Assembly: GCA_030549175.1 (NCBI GenBank)
Contig: JAUKUA010000001.1
Coordinates: forward strand, 6,200,001-6,264,000
Origin: Lasiosphaeris hirsuta
Lineage: Eukaryota > Ascomycota > Sordariomycetes > Sordariales > Lasiosphaeriaceae
DNA: 64,000 nt
Direction: 5' to 3'
Part shown: positions 11,673-24,497 of the stretch, in pieces
Position numbering within the stretch: the stretch's first letter is position 1
Layout of the letters: every line of letters starts with the position of its first letter
Position numbers and translations under genes: made by a program
The notes under the pieces: model-generated
What the model was told of the DNA's origin: nothing
What the model saw: only the letters and a program-made list of their open reading frames with translations
Databases searched by the model: none

Positions 11673-13019
11673 GGCTGCTGGTTGTTGTGATCAGGTGAAG
11701 TTGGCAATGGCTGCCGAGGAGTTTCGGTCGTCGGGGACTTTGGTTTTAGCGTGAGTAATCGTACGTTCGCCTGCGGGGTGCTGGGATGCTGGCGCTGGTT
11801 GGTTGAAATCCACAAACTTAGAGGCGGGATTTGTCGGTGCGGTGAAGCTGGTTCAATGCAAACTATGTGAACACTTTGCAGTTCGATAAGCTGTTGCAGG
11901 CAAAGGCAGTCTTTTCTAGATATATGTTTTGTTATGACCGAGGAGATGTCGCTGGCTACCTTACTCACGCCACCAAAAATGATCCAATACGAGCTTTAGC
12001 AACCAAATTTAGGCCGGGGGAAAACGGGAATAGTGATGTAATCGGTTTGGGAGCTGCCAACAGCCTACCCCAACCCCGAGTCTTTTCCGCAGCTGCCCGT
12101 TGACACTTGCAAGGCAAGAATTCGCCGACATGATTGGCTGCTGTGGCTTTGGCTGATCCCGGCCAAACACCGAACAGCTGATGTTTGTACCCGATTTCTT
12201 CCTACATTCCCCATTCTGGCGTGTCTCTGACACCTCGCTGTCGCCGGAGCTCGTGGATCCGAATAAGGGGACGGAGGAAAAACATCCTGCCTCCAATAAT
12301 ACTATGGTGGAAGGATGATTCCAAAGAGCTCGCCTTGTACAGGAGATGCAAATTTGTCGATTATGTTGGTGCTTCTAACATCGTTCCTCCGACCCTTTAG
12401 TTTAATCGCACCCAACCAAAATAAAGCCGAGAACCTACCCCCGAGGAGACTGTCTTCCGGGACAGGGCATATCCCGGATGATGACTAGTACCGCTGCTGA
12501 CATGGGAACCCCCATTCAATGCAGGATAAGTATCACAACATTATCTATACCCTGAATACCTTGATTGCAAACTTGGTAGGGCATCCGCGAGCCAGTGCTT
12601 TGTGGAAGCCCGCACCGTCAGTGCAGGGTTGGTGAAGGCGCGCTGGCGACCCCGCGGAGGTCTTTTGTATTTTGTTCTTTTATACACCGTCAGTCACTTC
12701 GGCACGCGCTCGTGCTAGGAACGCAGGCACTACCGTTATGATCGCTCTACCTTCTGAACTAATCCTACCTAGTGCTCGAGAGACAGAAGCGAACAGCCGA
12801 ACTCGTGACGTTGGGGCTCCATCTTTTTCTTAGCTTGCCTCTCAACGTCTCCCAAATCTGAAATTCTTTGACGAATAACTTGGCTCTCCAATCCACCAGA
12901 TAATAAAAAGTCCGGATATTGATCTTGAGCGTGCGCTGTATTGTGTAGCGAGAAGAATTTTACTGACTCGATCATATCCTTGTGTAAATCCAATCATCGA
13001 TAGCTGGAACTGAGTGAGC

Positions 13020-13039
13020 TTTTTTTTTTTTTTTTTTTT
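13020..13039. repeat. T20 homopolymer
   Basis: Uninterrupted run of 20 T residues in the gene-poor block. Confidence 0.9.
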
Positions 13040-14332
13040 ACTTGGGAAGTTTCGGTTACACGCAATGGCTGGGGGTGTCGTTTTTCCAGCACCCTCGGTA
13101 CGAGGTGTAGTTGCCGCCCTCACCGCCTGCCCCTCCGCATTCAGGCGCCGGCAACTAGTAGAACCCTTCTGGAAGGGCGCCTATACATTTTCAGGGGGCA
13201 GACTTGGCAGGATCACAGCCTGGGGCGGGCATCCCGGGCCATACCACCGGAACTAGCCTCCGAAAGGGACCTACTTAGGACCTATGGCCGCCGTCACCGA
13301 CTCATCAACAAGCGCGAAGCGGATCCTAGGCCTTTCTCACCGGCGACGGAGCGGCAAGAGGGCAGAACCATGGACTGGCCGGTGATCGGTGGTCACCTTG
13401 CGCACACCGCAATCTTATTATATCAGGGAAACATCTCGTTTGAATAGCAAAATCAGCGCCCCGCGGAAACATGTGTCGCGGGTTTCGGCAGGGAACACTC
13501 AGCCGTCCTGCAGACTGCAGCTGTTAATCGCCAGTCGCCAACTCCGCCGTTAGGTAGCACAGTGCGAACCGCGCAGCCTCTTCTTGATCGAATTATAGGT
13601 AAATACGATAGCAGATATCCACCGGCCTCGCTTCTCCACGTGGAAATCGTCACGGTTTCTCGGCGGGGGGGAGGGGTTCTGCATCTTTTCGGGGCGTGTT
13701 CCCTGGCTTTCGCCAACACAATTGAGACAAAGGGCCCCCCAGGGGCCAGAAGACCCCCCATCGGGTTTCCACCTACAGGCAATCCGTTAGCTCCGAAGTT
13801 AATATGAAGGCGAGTCTACAAACCCGCAAGGCCAAGACCCCGAGTGGTTCCTCCCGAGTGGTGCTACTACGGGGCTACTACGGGTGCTCCGTCATCACTA
13901 GGACGGGGGCGGCACTTGGTTGATCGACTGAGGCTGGCTTCTCGCGCCATGAACGGCGAGTAATGATAAGCCGATAAGACGTTTTGAAGCTGATATGCAT
14001 GATGCCAAACTGATGGGCGCCATCGAGATGGCATGCAGATGGTCAAACACCCCGTTAAAGACTGACGACATTGACGTGGGAGGACGATTATCTTGCATAT
14101 TGAAGTTGTACTACGTCGTAGTCGCATGCTAGCCGAGAGTGACCTAGTCCCTCGAGATTGCCGTTTCCTCCCCTCTTGAGATCTTCCCCCTTGAGATCTC
14201 GTTCCGCGCCCAAGGACTGCATCGTGGTAGTTACCGAGGATAGTATATACGATATAACTTCCATCTACCGGCTGAGAAAGTTGACGCATTGGTTGATGGT
14301 GTCGAAAGCCGCTGGCTAAGGGATGGCCCTAA

Positions 14333-14632
14333 GCTCATCTCAATAATATCATCGCCCACACCACCGCCGCTCCCGTCACCATCACAGCTCAACGGGAGCT
14401 AATCAACCCCAAGGTAAAATACATACTAGCCCTAGCCCTAAGCTTGACAGGTCCAAGCAACTTCACATTTGAGATCGCCGGCAAAATCGATCTCCTCTCG
14501 GCCTGGGAGGAATGCCAATCCATTCACCAGAAGGCTTCAAAAGCCGAGGTCACAGTCACCAAGTCACTAACACCCACAAGCTTGCCAAGTAGTGTTCCGT
14601 CTTGCAGAGCTAGTTTGCCTCCAGCAACCTAA
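14333..14632 (+). pseudogene. Possible protein-coding relic, family unknown
   Basis: An open frame of 99 codons lies directly after an in-frame TAA and has no ATG. It reads LINPKVKYILALALSLTGPS, then FTFEIAGKIDLLSAWEECQ. Its amphipathic, low-bias composition is unlike the Arg/Ser/Pro-rich shadow frames nearby. It faintly recalls the C-terminal part of an NmrA/isoflavone-reductase-like protein, but I cannot name a motif. It could equally be chance. Confidence 0.15.
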
Positions 14633-15637
14633 GACCAGCCGCCACCTGCAAGGGTATCCCCGGCCAACGTACCGCTGACGGGATCTGCTTAGGCGAGGTG
14701 CCGCGTCAAACGAGGAGTCTTGAACGGTGGAGCGCAGAGAAACAAGTGCGCGCTCACGCTCTCACCTGCAGCGTGGGATGTGATTTTCCATCGATGGGCG
14801 TGAAGGGGGCTGTTAGGAACTTGGTATTTGGCTGGGGACCAGCTGTTATTCGTTCCTTCTTGTGCACATCCATCGAATCTGCTTTTTGCAGCCATGCGCC
14901 AAGATAAGCGCAGAGTCATGATGCTGTGCTGGTGGAATTCGCCAAATCGGAAAGCGATGCGATGCGATGCAGTGCGCCCCTAAAGCTCTCCGTTTTCCCG
15001 GTGGTGATAAGGTATCGAATCCGGCGAGTTGTGAGGTGTGAGGTGTGGGCTCGGCGAGAGCCCGAATTACGAGAATACTCACACTGTGGTGCCATACCTC
15101 GACTGCACATCCATCCATACGCATGCCTGACCTTGGTGATGAGCCTAACCGGGAGGAGACGGCGTTTAGGGCTCTCGGGCTCTGACTCAGTCTCAAAGAG
15201 CATCGCGGGTTACGGCAGAGGCCACCGGCCTGTTCTAGGCTTCCATCACCAGCCCTCCGCTATTGTGCCAACCAGTCAACAGCCAGAAGCATTGCGTTGG
15301 GTGAGGGTGTATCCTCCATCCAAGTGGCCTGTGCGCGCCGTCAGAACTGAGCGGCTCGACGTGTCTGCCATTCCTGGTGTCGTTGACTACTCAACTTCTC
15401 CGTAAACAACGGTACCTTTGGCGTGCTCGCTCGCCGGCACGCTTCCACAAAGCTGTGAAGACGGGAAGGGGGAGAGTCACGGATGCAACGCGACGCCCGT
15501 GCTGATTAGCCTCAAGAATAAGGTAGGCTTGTGTGCGATGCTGTCAGAGTTCAAGAGTTATGCGGCAACCAACGACCTGTCTCGCCCTGGTTCCACAGCC
15601 AATTCCCAATCAGTTTGCACCAACTTGCCCAACCAAG

Positions 15638-15651
15638 AAAAAAAAAAAAAA
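15638..15651. repeat. A14 homopolymer
   Basis: Uninterrupted run of 14 A residues in the 11.7-17 kb gene-poor block. Confidence 0.85.
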
Positions 15652-17057
15652 GACAGAAGAGGTGCCTGTTGCATGCTGGGGTGCTTGGGACCGCCAGCAG
15701 CGTCGCGAGCGTAATTGTAGAGATGCTCATTCAGGTTTTGTATGAGGCCGGAACCAGGCGGCATGGTGACCATGGGTTCCATCCTGTACCGTATCTATGT
15801 GAATGCTGGCCTCAGACTGTGTGATGGAGGACCTCCGGTAACGAACAGATGTGATCGGATGGGGATCAACATGCGGCTCGACTCGACGGCCAAGCGCAGC
15901 ACAGTGTGGGATTGTGTGTTGAGAACCAAGCCAAGGGACCAAGCAACCAAAGTTTCCAAGGTACCAAGGAACCATGGAGGACAGACCCTATCTTGGTCTG
16001 AGAGTCAACTCACAAGCTAACCCCAAGCCTGGTGTAGGCGGGCTGCTTGAGAGTAGACGTGCCGAGTGGCAAGGAAGGAGATAGTTTGTTTTTTTATCGC
16101 GCGCACCTGCAACTATGGCCCGCAAAGGAGACGAGCGGAAGGGGCGTTAGACACAGAGCGGTGGGGGAAAGTAATATCTGGCGTGGATTGCTGGGGCAGA
16201 GGCGGCGACATATTTTGGGCGCCTGCCCATCACTATCAACTACCTCCAAGGCTAGAGTCGGGACGTGTAATCAATCTATCGTGATATTATCAACGGCTAC
16301 TACCAGCCATTTGCCTCGCTATTCCACGGCATTGTCACTTCACAACTCCCGCCACACCTTGCCTCACCCCAGCCGTGCCTGCCGTGTGTGACGCTGCACG
16401 TCAAACCAAGGACCCGACGACTTCGAGAACTGACATAGACCAGCCCGCTCGAGTCCCACGTCTCCGCCGTCCGCCGCCGCTCGTCTGACACATCCAGTCC
16501 GTCTTGGCTCCAGAGGGGACCCTCACGATACATCGCCCAGCACGCCTGGCAGCGAGCAGCGAGCAGCGAAGAACGAGCGACGGCCTCCAGTTTCTCTCAA
16601 CAAATAACGGCAACGACGGTTTCCATTGTCCTGACAGCTGTGCAAAGCCATAAACCTTGATTGAGGGTTTTGTGTGGGTACGTCCAACGACTTTGAAAGT
16701 TGTTGCGCCGTCGTATTATTAGTCACTTTGTCACTTTCCCAACGCCTGATCCGGCGCAGGGGCCCTGTCTGGCTGGCAACCACAGAGGTGTGGTACCCCT
16801 GGCCCAAGTGAAGCTACCAAGTGGGACGCTGCCGTTATAACGACCTGGGGGCTTGCGGTCAATCCACCGGCGTCACACAGTTGCGCTGGGAGCTGGAGAA
16901 AGCCGGTGCCCCGTGAAGAAGACGGAACGTCAAGGACATATCTGCTCCCCGTCTGCCTACCAAAGCCTGTGTCTGCGAGGCTTGTGTTTGCACCTAACTG
17001 CTCTCCCACATCCATACCGGCATCCAAGGCTCTGTTCTATCCACGGTGGCTCCTGTC

Positions 17058-19521
17058 ATGCGGCGCTTGAACTGGTTTAATAGACCAGGCCCCGAGGCTG
17101 CGGAGCCCAGCGCCAGTGCCGCTGGGACCAACGCTGGGGGGGCTTCTGGCACTGGTGGAAATAATTGTTATCGCGCATCGCCTTCTGCCTCTGAAGACCG
17201 CTCGCCCGCCTCTAATTCGCCTTCCTCCCTCAACCACTCTTCCCGCTCGCCGTCTCCAACACCGCAGCCGGCGACGCCTAGCTCGCCCATCCTTGGTCGC
17301 TCCAATATCTCTAAGCTCGCTGCCTCTGAGCCGATTGACACTGTACCATCGGTCTGGGACTCGGCACCTGCATCGCCAACAGCGCGCAATCAAAGTGGGT
17401 TGCCTACCGAGGAGAACTTGTTCGCCGACCCCCTCCCCGTCTCCGACTCCGACCCCGACTTCGGATTCTTCCAGGCCGCTGCCGACGTCGACATGACTAC
17501 CGGCCCCAATTTTGACTCGGCTATGGGCCGCAGTCGTCAGGACTCCTTCGTCAGCGCCGGCGCGAAGCCCATCTCCATGGCCAACCCAAATCGCGACCAT
17601 GCCAATCGCGGCCGCCGTGAGAGCCTGGCGGGTAGCATGATGGGTGGCATGAGCTGGGGAGGAATCTCTGTCGGCAGTTTTATTAGGGAAGAGTAAGTCG
17701 TCGTACACACACACACACACCACACACACACATACACGGGCATGCTCCGCCTCCCGCGTGGCTCTCCGTTCCACTCGGAAACCTTGCCAATCGAGACAGC
17801 GATCCTCGTTGTCCCGGTCGAGTTTATCGCGCTGCGTACCGTGCCGGCTCCCTCCAGAGTCACGGTCGCCCGACACCCGCCTTCTAGAACAGTGGCTAAC
17901 GTGCTTTAACAGCATGATGATGACGGGCACGTCGCCGTACCTCAATCACCAATCCCCCTCGTTCCACTCGTCCAGCTACATCCCCAAGTTGGAGGCCAAC
18001 TTCATGCGCGACTTCACATGCTGCGAGCGCACATGGCCCACGCTTCACGATCTTCTTCAGCACTATGAGGAGAACCACCACGCTGCGGCAACCCCATCAT
18101 CGAGGAACCTCGACTCGTTCAGCGTAAATCAAGGTAGCATGCGGGGTTCCACCAGCCGAGCGACCCCATCGGCGCCCGCGACAGGAAGGGTGCAGCAAGC
18201 AGCACAGCCGATGCAAGGGTACCAGCAGCCGCGCCAAGCGAGCACCGTCGGGTCGGGTATGGGTGTTGGCGGCATCGGACAGATGATGCGACAGCAGCAA
18301 CATCAAATGCCATCTGGCACCCAAAAGAACTCTATGTCCCATATGAATGATGACATGGATGCCGTCGGCGATATGGAACTAGATGAGACTGTCGGGCCTA
18401 TGGATATGGAAGACACCCAGCGCACAATACAGCAGACTCGCCAGCTCTTCGGTCAGCAACAAAGACCCCAGCTGCATCTAAATAGCTCTGGGCTTCCTCG
18501 TCAGGCCCTTCGGACCTCACAGCCCCCAACACCGGCCGCCGCTAGCTTCGGTTTTCAAAATAACCCAACGGTATCCTCCGTTAACACACCCACATTGACG
18601 ACTCAGCAAGGACTGCCCCAAAGAGGTCAACAGTTTGGACAAGAAAACGATGACGATGACGACGAGATTCCTGGCATGCCAATGAAAATGAACCTGGGTA
18701 ACATGAACCTGAACACGTCTCAGTTAGGAGTGGGAGGTCTCAACTTTGGAACTATGGGAACAATTGATGATCCCGCCAAGCGCCTATACAGCCCCGGCGG
18801 CACCACTCAGATGACAAGCCAGCAGCGCGCCTTTGACCAGCAATTGCAAATGCAACAGCAGCTGCAGCAGCAGTTGTCGGCCATGAACCTGGATCTGAGC
18901 CAGCTGCCCCATGGCACAGATCCCGCTCTGGTCCTGCAGCAGATGACTGCGCTGATGATGCCACCCAACGAAGAGCCAAAGCCATTTAGGTGTCCTGTCA
19001 TCGGCTGTGAGAAGGCTTACAAAAACCAAAATGGTCTAAAGTAAGTCGACTCATTCTGTGCTCGCGCGTAGCCGAAATATTGCCAGATTGCTATCCCGCT
19101 TGAGACTCCATCAGAATGCCTGCTAACACTGGTGCTTTCCCCAGGTACCACAAAACACATGGTCATTCTACACAGCAGTTGCATGAGAACGGCGACGGCA
19201 CCTTCTCCATAGTGAACCCGGAGACCAGTGCTCCGTATCCGGGAACTCTGGGCATGGAGAAGGAGAAACCGTTCAAGTGTGATGTCTGTGGAAAACGGTA
19301 TAAAAATCTGAATGGGCTTAAATACGTAAGTGACCAGGACTGGCTCCCTTTGAAGAGGCATGACTAAATATGTGGTGATACAGCACAAGCAGCACTCGCC
19401 CATGTGTGATCCCGAGATGAGGGCTCAGCATCAAAACCTTTTGTCGACCATGATGGCAAACCCGGCGACTCTTCTCGCACTCCAGCAAGGTCTCCCAAAC
19501 ATCAACGAGGAGTTTCAATGA
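17058..19521 (+). CDS. Sfp1-like split C2H2 zinc-finger regulator
   Basis: Four exons: 17058-17692, 17913-19040, 19145-19325 and 19384-19521, giving 693 residues. The N-terminal 210 residues are Ser/Pro-rich and disordered. Exon 2 opens with [15 protein letters not shown] and then [20 protein letters not shown] with [12 protein letters not shown], the conserved degenerate finger of fungal Sfp1-type proteins. A Gln/Met-rich middle follows. The C-terminus holds two C2H2 fingers, [22 protein letters not shown] (about 568-594) and [22 protein letters not shown] (about 630-652), separated by a 35-residue spacer: the split finger. Both fingers are themselves interrupted by introns after the GLK/GLKY motif. 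In yeast, Sfp1 controls ribosomal-protein and ribosome-biogenesis genes downstream of TOR. That role is inferred here. ATG 17058 is chosen because the in-frame codon upstream is GTG. Confidence 0.85.
17704..17736. repeat. CA microsatellite in intron 1
   Basis: CA dinucleotide repeat with one slip (..ACACCACAC..), ten bases inside the first intron of the Sfp1-like gene. Confidence 0.9.
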
Positions 19522-21238
19522 GAAATTTGGTTGAACTGTCTCATCGCCATCGTCTGCGCGGTTGACAAATCGTGTCGGAATTTTCATGTTGCCGGAAACA
19601 CCAGGCATTCAGCGCCCCGTGTTCTGTTCTGTCGCCCAGATTCCACCAGCTAAGGATTGTCCCTGCCTTATTGGAACTGTTCGCACCCGCCTCTTGTCTT
19701 TCATTGGGCTCGGAAACTTGCATTTTACAGCATATTGCCCGGCGTTTATTCCATGGCGAGCGTCGGAGCTGCCGAGATATACCCCGAACACATCATAGAG
19801 AGTTGGACCCAAGACTGATACCCGCACCCGCCTTCAATTCGATTCCTTGTAGCCTTGGCATGTTACCTCTGGCATCTGCTCGAGCTCTCCGCCTTGGCTT
19901 CTTTGTATTCTTGTCCTTCAGGAGCGACACCATCGTGCTTACCCGACCCCTTCAACGTTGGTCCGAACTTTCAGCACTTCTGGGCAATTGTTCTAGCCGT
20001 TCGGGAAGGCCGCAACATGCCGCCTCTGTTCTCCCCCTTCACCACTACACCATAACGAGCCGATGATAGAGATGCACCAACTAGAGGAAGAAAGAGATGA
20101 CAAGTGAGCGAGAGCAAAAGCGGAAGCAAGACGAAGAGACGAATTTAGACAGGGTTTGGTTTGCTACTGTTCGAACCGAATAGGGCCTTGTGGGGTGGGC
20201 GGAAAATATTCACGAGAGGGGGATGCGGGGAGGAGAGGCTGTGCCGACGACTACGACCTACGACACTCAATGCCTCGAGCATACACACTTACCTCCCTTT
20301 TTCCTAATCATTAATGTTCAAGGATACCTAGTCTTGACGCGAAAGATCCAACGATTGGTTTTCTAAGGAGATCAGAGGGGGGGGGGGGGGTTTAATAGAC
20401 TAGGTGTTCTTGTTTTTCTTTAGTATTGTCGTTTATCTTTCTATTCCCACTGGGTTTTTTGTCTTCCCTTTTTTCCTTGAGTTTGGGAATCCTTGCTGTA
20501 AGATTTCATTCTGGATCGAGCCATCGCATGTCTGCATGGACTGTTCATATGGCCCTTGTCTGTTCCAGTCGGGGAAGGTGGCGGGGAGGACATATGTCAA
20601 AGGAGCTGCAATGCAATGGTCGAAAAACGAGGTGTCAAGTCCTCGGGGTCAGCGTATATTATTTGCTGTGTTTTGGTCCCTTCTTTTGTCTCGCGGCGCA
20701 TCAAATGGTATTGGAAAAAGCACTGGCTGGCTCCGAGGGTGTCATAGATTGGTTTGTCAGTATCTGAAACAAAAGCGACCTACCCACTATCAGCTTGATA
20801 AAACACATTGATTTCTGTTTGATAAACAAGGGTAGCTCTACAGTAGGCGTTTATCATCATGTTGACCGGTACCCCCCTTTACTTTGACGTGGAAACATGT
20901 GCCAGAACAATCGATGTCCCTTCGTAGATGGCTGATTACGAAAGCTCGCTCAATCGCCCGACGCCGCGCAATGAATGCCCCATGATTTCATAAATATTCT
21001 CATCGCCTTAGCCCCCGTGGTTCAACCGAACAATTGTAGAGGCAATTCTTCCAGTCATGCCATACTAGTCATCAAACCAAACACACCAGGTATGGTCAAA
21101 CTCATACCGCCCATCAAACATCCAAGAAGCGGCCTCTATCTACCTACCCCAAGCGGTCGCCTCTCCGTTTCTATCCCCATCTCATGTCTATATGTTCCCC
21201 TTCTCACTCTCACACACACATAATGTTAGAGCGGCAAC
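19522..21238. other. Convergent 3' intergenic region
   Basis: 1.7 kb between the stops of the Sfp1-like gene and the Kelch/BTB gene. It contains a G14 run at 20377-20390. Open frames in it lack codon regularity and family resemblance. It probably carries both 3' UTRs. Confidence 0.5.
20377..20390. repeat. G14 homopolymer
   Basis: Uninterrupted run of 14 G residues about 0.9 kb past the stop of the Sfp1-like gene. Confidence 0.85.
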
Positions 21239-23583
21239 TTATGACATCTCCATACCATCTTCATCCTCGGCATCACTCTCGAGCATCTGCGTTTGATTGC
21301 TGCTGACGCTCTCTTTGCGCCGCGAGGCAGCCGGAGATTCATCGTTGAAGCGGCCATCGATGCCGCCCGCCATCATATCGAGCTCATCGCCGCCCACAAC
21401 ACGGCCTTCCATGTCGATCTCCTGCGATAACTCGACTAGAGCCGTGCGCGGGAGGCGCTGGAACCCAACCGTGCGCACGATGCGGCCCCAGTGCGTCATG
21501 CAGAAGCTCGCCGCCCGCTTTCTCAGCCACTCCTCGCTGGCGAGGCCCGCACAGTACCAGGTGATGCAGGCGTGGTCGACGTCCAGTTCCTTGCTCAGCC
21601 TGTTGATGCACAGGAGGCGGAGATGTGGAATGTTGTAAATGTTGGACATGACGAGAAGGCCAGCCACGTCTGAGAGATCTGCGGTCAAATTCTCGTCGTC
21701 TTCGGAGCTGGGGTCTATGCGGTCGGTGTAGAGATAGTACAGGAACGCCTTGACAACACTGTACGGTTCCGGTATGTGCATTTTTTTGGTGTGGAATTCA
21801 GCCATCTGGCTGGCCCAAAGCCGGGCAAAGTGCGGCCAGCGTGCCTGGAGAATAAGCCGATGAACATGGATCGGGGGTGAGGTTGGTACATCTGGAGCCA
21901 GCCAGGTCTGGTCACTATCGCCTGATTCAGTGGTGTGGACAAGCACGGAACCCATGATCTCCTCCTCGTCATACTCGCGTGAAAGCGCGGTGACGACAAA
22001 ATCAGTGCCGCTCCCAGTTTCCGGTGGTTGGTTGAAGAGCTTCGCAAGGTCTGCACCAAGACCCTTTGATGGCCGTTCCACGTGACGAGTTCGGGAAGAT
22101 GGTCGAACCAAGTCAGTCCGGGGCTCTAGAGCTAGGTTGTTACCCAAGAATCCGTATCTGCGCAAGTCAATCTCCATAATATCAGACAGATATTCTTCGA
22201 GCCCATTAGCCCCGAGATCCATGGCGCTACCGTCTGTGGGACACCCAAGCAGCCAAGCCTTGGTGCCATCTTCGTTCATGGTGCAGTAGTGCCAGCGGTA
22301 GCCTGTCTTGAAAATCTCTCGGCCTTCTGCCAACTTTTGCCATCGGAGGGCGCCCAAGTCTAAAGCCGATAGCGAGCAGTCCTTTGAGGTAATCGTCGCT
22401 GCTGGAGTTACAAAATCTAGGAGAGTGCCAGAGGAGTAGATGTGGAAGTGTATCCCTTGCATCTGAGATGGGATATTGGGACCACCAACAAACTTGAGTG
22501 CCGAGATGGCACCGGGAGCCGGAGGGGCGTATGTCTTCAGGTGAAATGATGGAGGATTGACTTGAGCGGTCCTCGAATTGGCAGCATAGCCAGATGTTCC
22601 AACGACGGGTGACTGGGCAGTAGGGTGCGGCGGCCGTGGCGATGCTGCATTCCGAGCAAGTCCTGAACGGTCCAGGGCGCCGACCTGGGGTGGCGACTCA
22701 AAGGCTGGACTCCCCTTGAGATCCAACCACCAGAGGTCGCTGACCTTGTCCATGTCTTCGCTCAACCCGCCGTAAACCCAAACCCTATCACCCCATATGT
22801 AGGCCGAATGGTCAAATCTACCCACAAATCGCCAGGATCTCGACCAAGTAAATGTCTTCAAATCCAGGTAGCAGATATCATCGAGGACATAGTTGTCGTG
22901 GCCTGTTATGCCGCCGATGATAAAGAGCTTGTCTTCGTGCAGAACAGCAGCATGCCGGGCTCGTCCCTTGGGAATCGGACCCGTAACTTGTGGCTGCGTC
23001 CAGTGGGCGGTCTTGAGGTCGAATATAATGAGATCAGACAGGTACATGCGGTGTTCATTTTCGCCGCCGAAGACCAGGAGCTTGTCTCCTTTATACAGGG
23101 TGGCGGTATGACCTGGACGAGATGGTTAGTGACACGGCGCACAAGATGCAGAGACAAAGATATCTTACCCATTCTGACTCCAGGGATATCACCATAGTTG
23201 TCAACCAGGTTCCACTGATGGCTCACTAAGTCCAGCCTCAACACATGGTTGTAGACTTCGTCGGTGTATTGGTCAAAGCCGCCAAAGGCATAGATCTGGT
23301 TGTTGCCACAGTACGTCACCGAAGCATTGACTAGACATGCTGGACGCTGGCCCAAGGTGCGCGTCACCTTGGGGCGGTAGCCATCCATCGGAGCGCGATT
23401 CTTGAGGGGCGAGTTGGGCATAATGTAGGTGTTGTTGGACGACGCAGAGGCCGGGGTCAGGGTCGAGGTCACGGACGAGAAGGAGGCGTGGGATGAGTTA
23501 TTGAGGTTGTTGCTGGGGTTTTGCGCATGTCCACCAAAGAGGGAGACAACGGCAGCAGCGGGTGTCGAGGGATGTTGCGCCAT
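21239..23583 (-). CDS. Kelch-repeat protein with C-terminal BTB-like domain (Ral2-like)
   Basis: Two exons, 23583-23169 and 23112-21239, giving 762 residues. After a Ser/Asn-rich N-terminus, Kelch repeats run from about residue 75 to 300: IYAFGGFDQYTDEVYN, HTATLYKGDKLLVFGGENEH, FIIGGITGHDNYVLDDICYL and VWVYGGLSEDMDKVSDLWWL. The C-terminal third holds a BTB/POZ-like segment (PPIHVHRLILQARWPHFARLW, then PEPYSVVKAFLYYLYTDRID) with a helical extension (LRLLCINRLSKELDVDHACI) and an acidic tail. The Kelch-then-BTB order recalls fission yeast Ral2, which acts in Ras1-dependent cell shape and mating. The ortholog assignment is tentative. The single intron (GTAAGA donor) interrupts the MGHTATLY Kelch strand in phase 1. 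Confidence 0.82.
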
Positions 23584-24497
23584 GGCGTTTGGTGGTTTTA
23601 GTGTCGGGATCAGGTCGAATTGAATCAGATTGGGCGAGGTTAGATGGGTTTGACAAGCGCTGGTTGAGCATCACACTCAATTCACCATGATGAAAAGCGC
23701 TGGGGAGCACTGGGGCTTCCGCGTCGTAGGTAGGTGAGAGGAAAGTATTACATGAAGATCGTGGATTTGAGATTCTGTTTCACAGCCTAGGTACAGATTA
23801 CGATGGGAGTTGGAGGTGGGGGGCAGGAAGCAAGGGAACCGCCATCTCAGCCGCCTTAGGACTCGGGTGACGGTGCTCATGCTCGTCAAAAAGGAACGCG
23901 CCGGGGTCAGTCGCACACTTGTGGCCTGTGCAAGGCGACAGTTTAGCGCGGTTGCCCGGCCGGGAGTGACCCATGTGTGTGACTAGGCTGTGGCCAAGCA
24001 ATTGGTTGCTGCCTTAGGCGCTGAGAAACAGGGCTGCGGAACGCCTGGGCTGAGGCGTGCCGGCTGGAACGATAGCGGGGCTGGTGGGGCCTGCGGGACT
24101 GGCAACTGGCAAGTGTTGTCTCGACAACGAAGGTAAACATTTAAAACTGCTCCTTCCTGCCCGTTTCCTCGTCCATCTTTTTCCACTCTCACACACAACA
24201 TCACTCTTCAATCCGCGATCCCTCCAGTCCTTAGATATCCGCGCTTTCAGAAAGCAACACAAGCCATCAAAGCCTTGAATGCAGAAGCACTTAAAGTCCG
24301 CTAGATCATTTCGCTCGCCGCACTCATCTGATCGTCCCCCGACTTACAGCCGTTCTTCGCGAAGGCTTTCCTCGATTTATCGAACACAAACGACAGAAGA
24401 AAACTAACCCTATCCAGGAACCATTAGTTTGAGTCTCTTGGAGCTCGTTCGATCCATCGGACCCCGTCCACAACCTTACTGTAGCAACGTCAGCAAC
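23584..24497. other. Divergent promoter region, Kelch/BTB and cdc20
   Basis: 0.9 kb between divergent genes. The last 300 bases are a C/T-rich leader for cdc20. The frame continuing upstream of the cdc20 ATG begins with TTG, not ATG. Confidence 0.5.

Larger units (their letters stand above)
11673..17057. other. 5.4-kb gene-poor region
   Basis: Long interval between divergently transcribed rcf2 and the Sfp1-like gene. It holds a T20 run (13020-13039), an A14 run (15638-15651), and many short open frames on both strands that resemble no family. One ATG-less 300-nt frame at 14333-14632 looks more protein-like than the rest and is listed separately. The last 700 bases are probably the promoter and leader of the downstream gene. 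I see no tRNA, rRNA or transposase. Confidence 0.5.

Noticed and set aside
14425..14446. Telomere-like CCCTAG/CCCTAA repeats
   Set aside because: Only two imperfect units, embedded in an ordinary reading frame. Not an interstitial telomeric array.
17037..17945. 302-residue minus-strand open frame over the Sfp1-like gene
   Set aside because: It is the reverse shadow of exon 1 and the CA-repeat intron. It has Arg/Gly-rich composition, no family resemblance and non-ATG context.
24429..24497. N-terminal extension of Cdc20 from a TTG
   Set aside because: The first ATG is at 24498, and the extra residues do not resemble the Cdc20 N-terminus.
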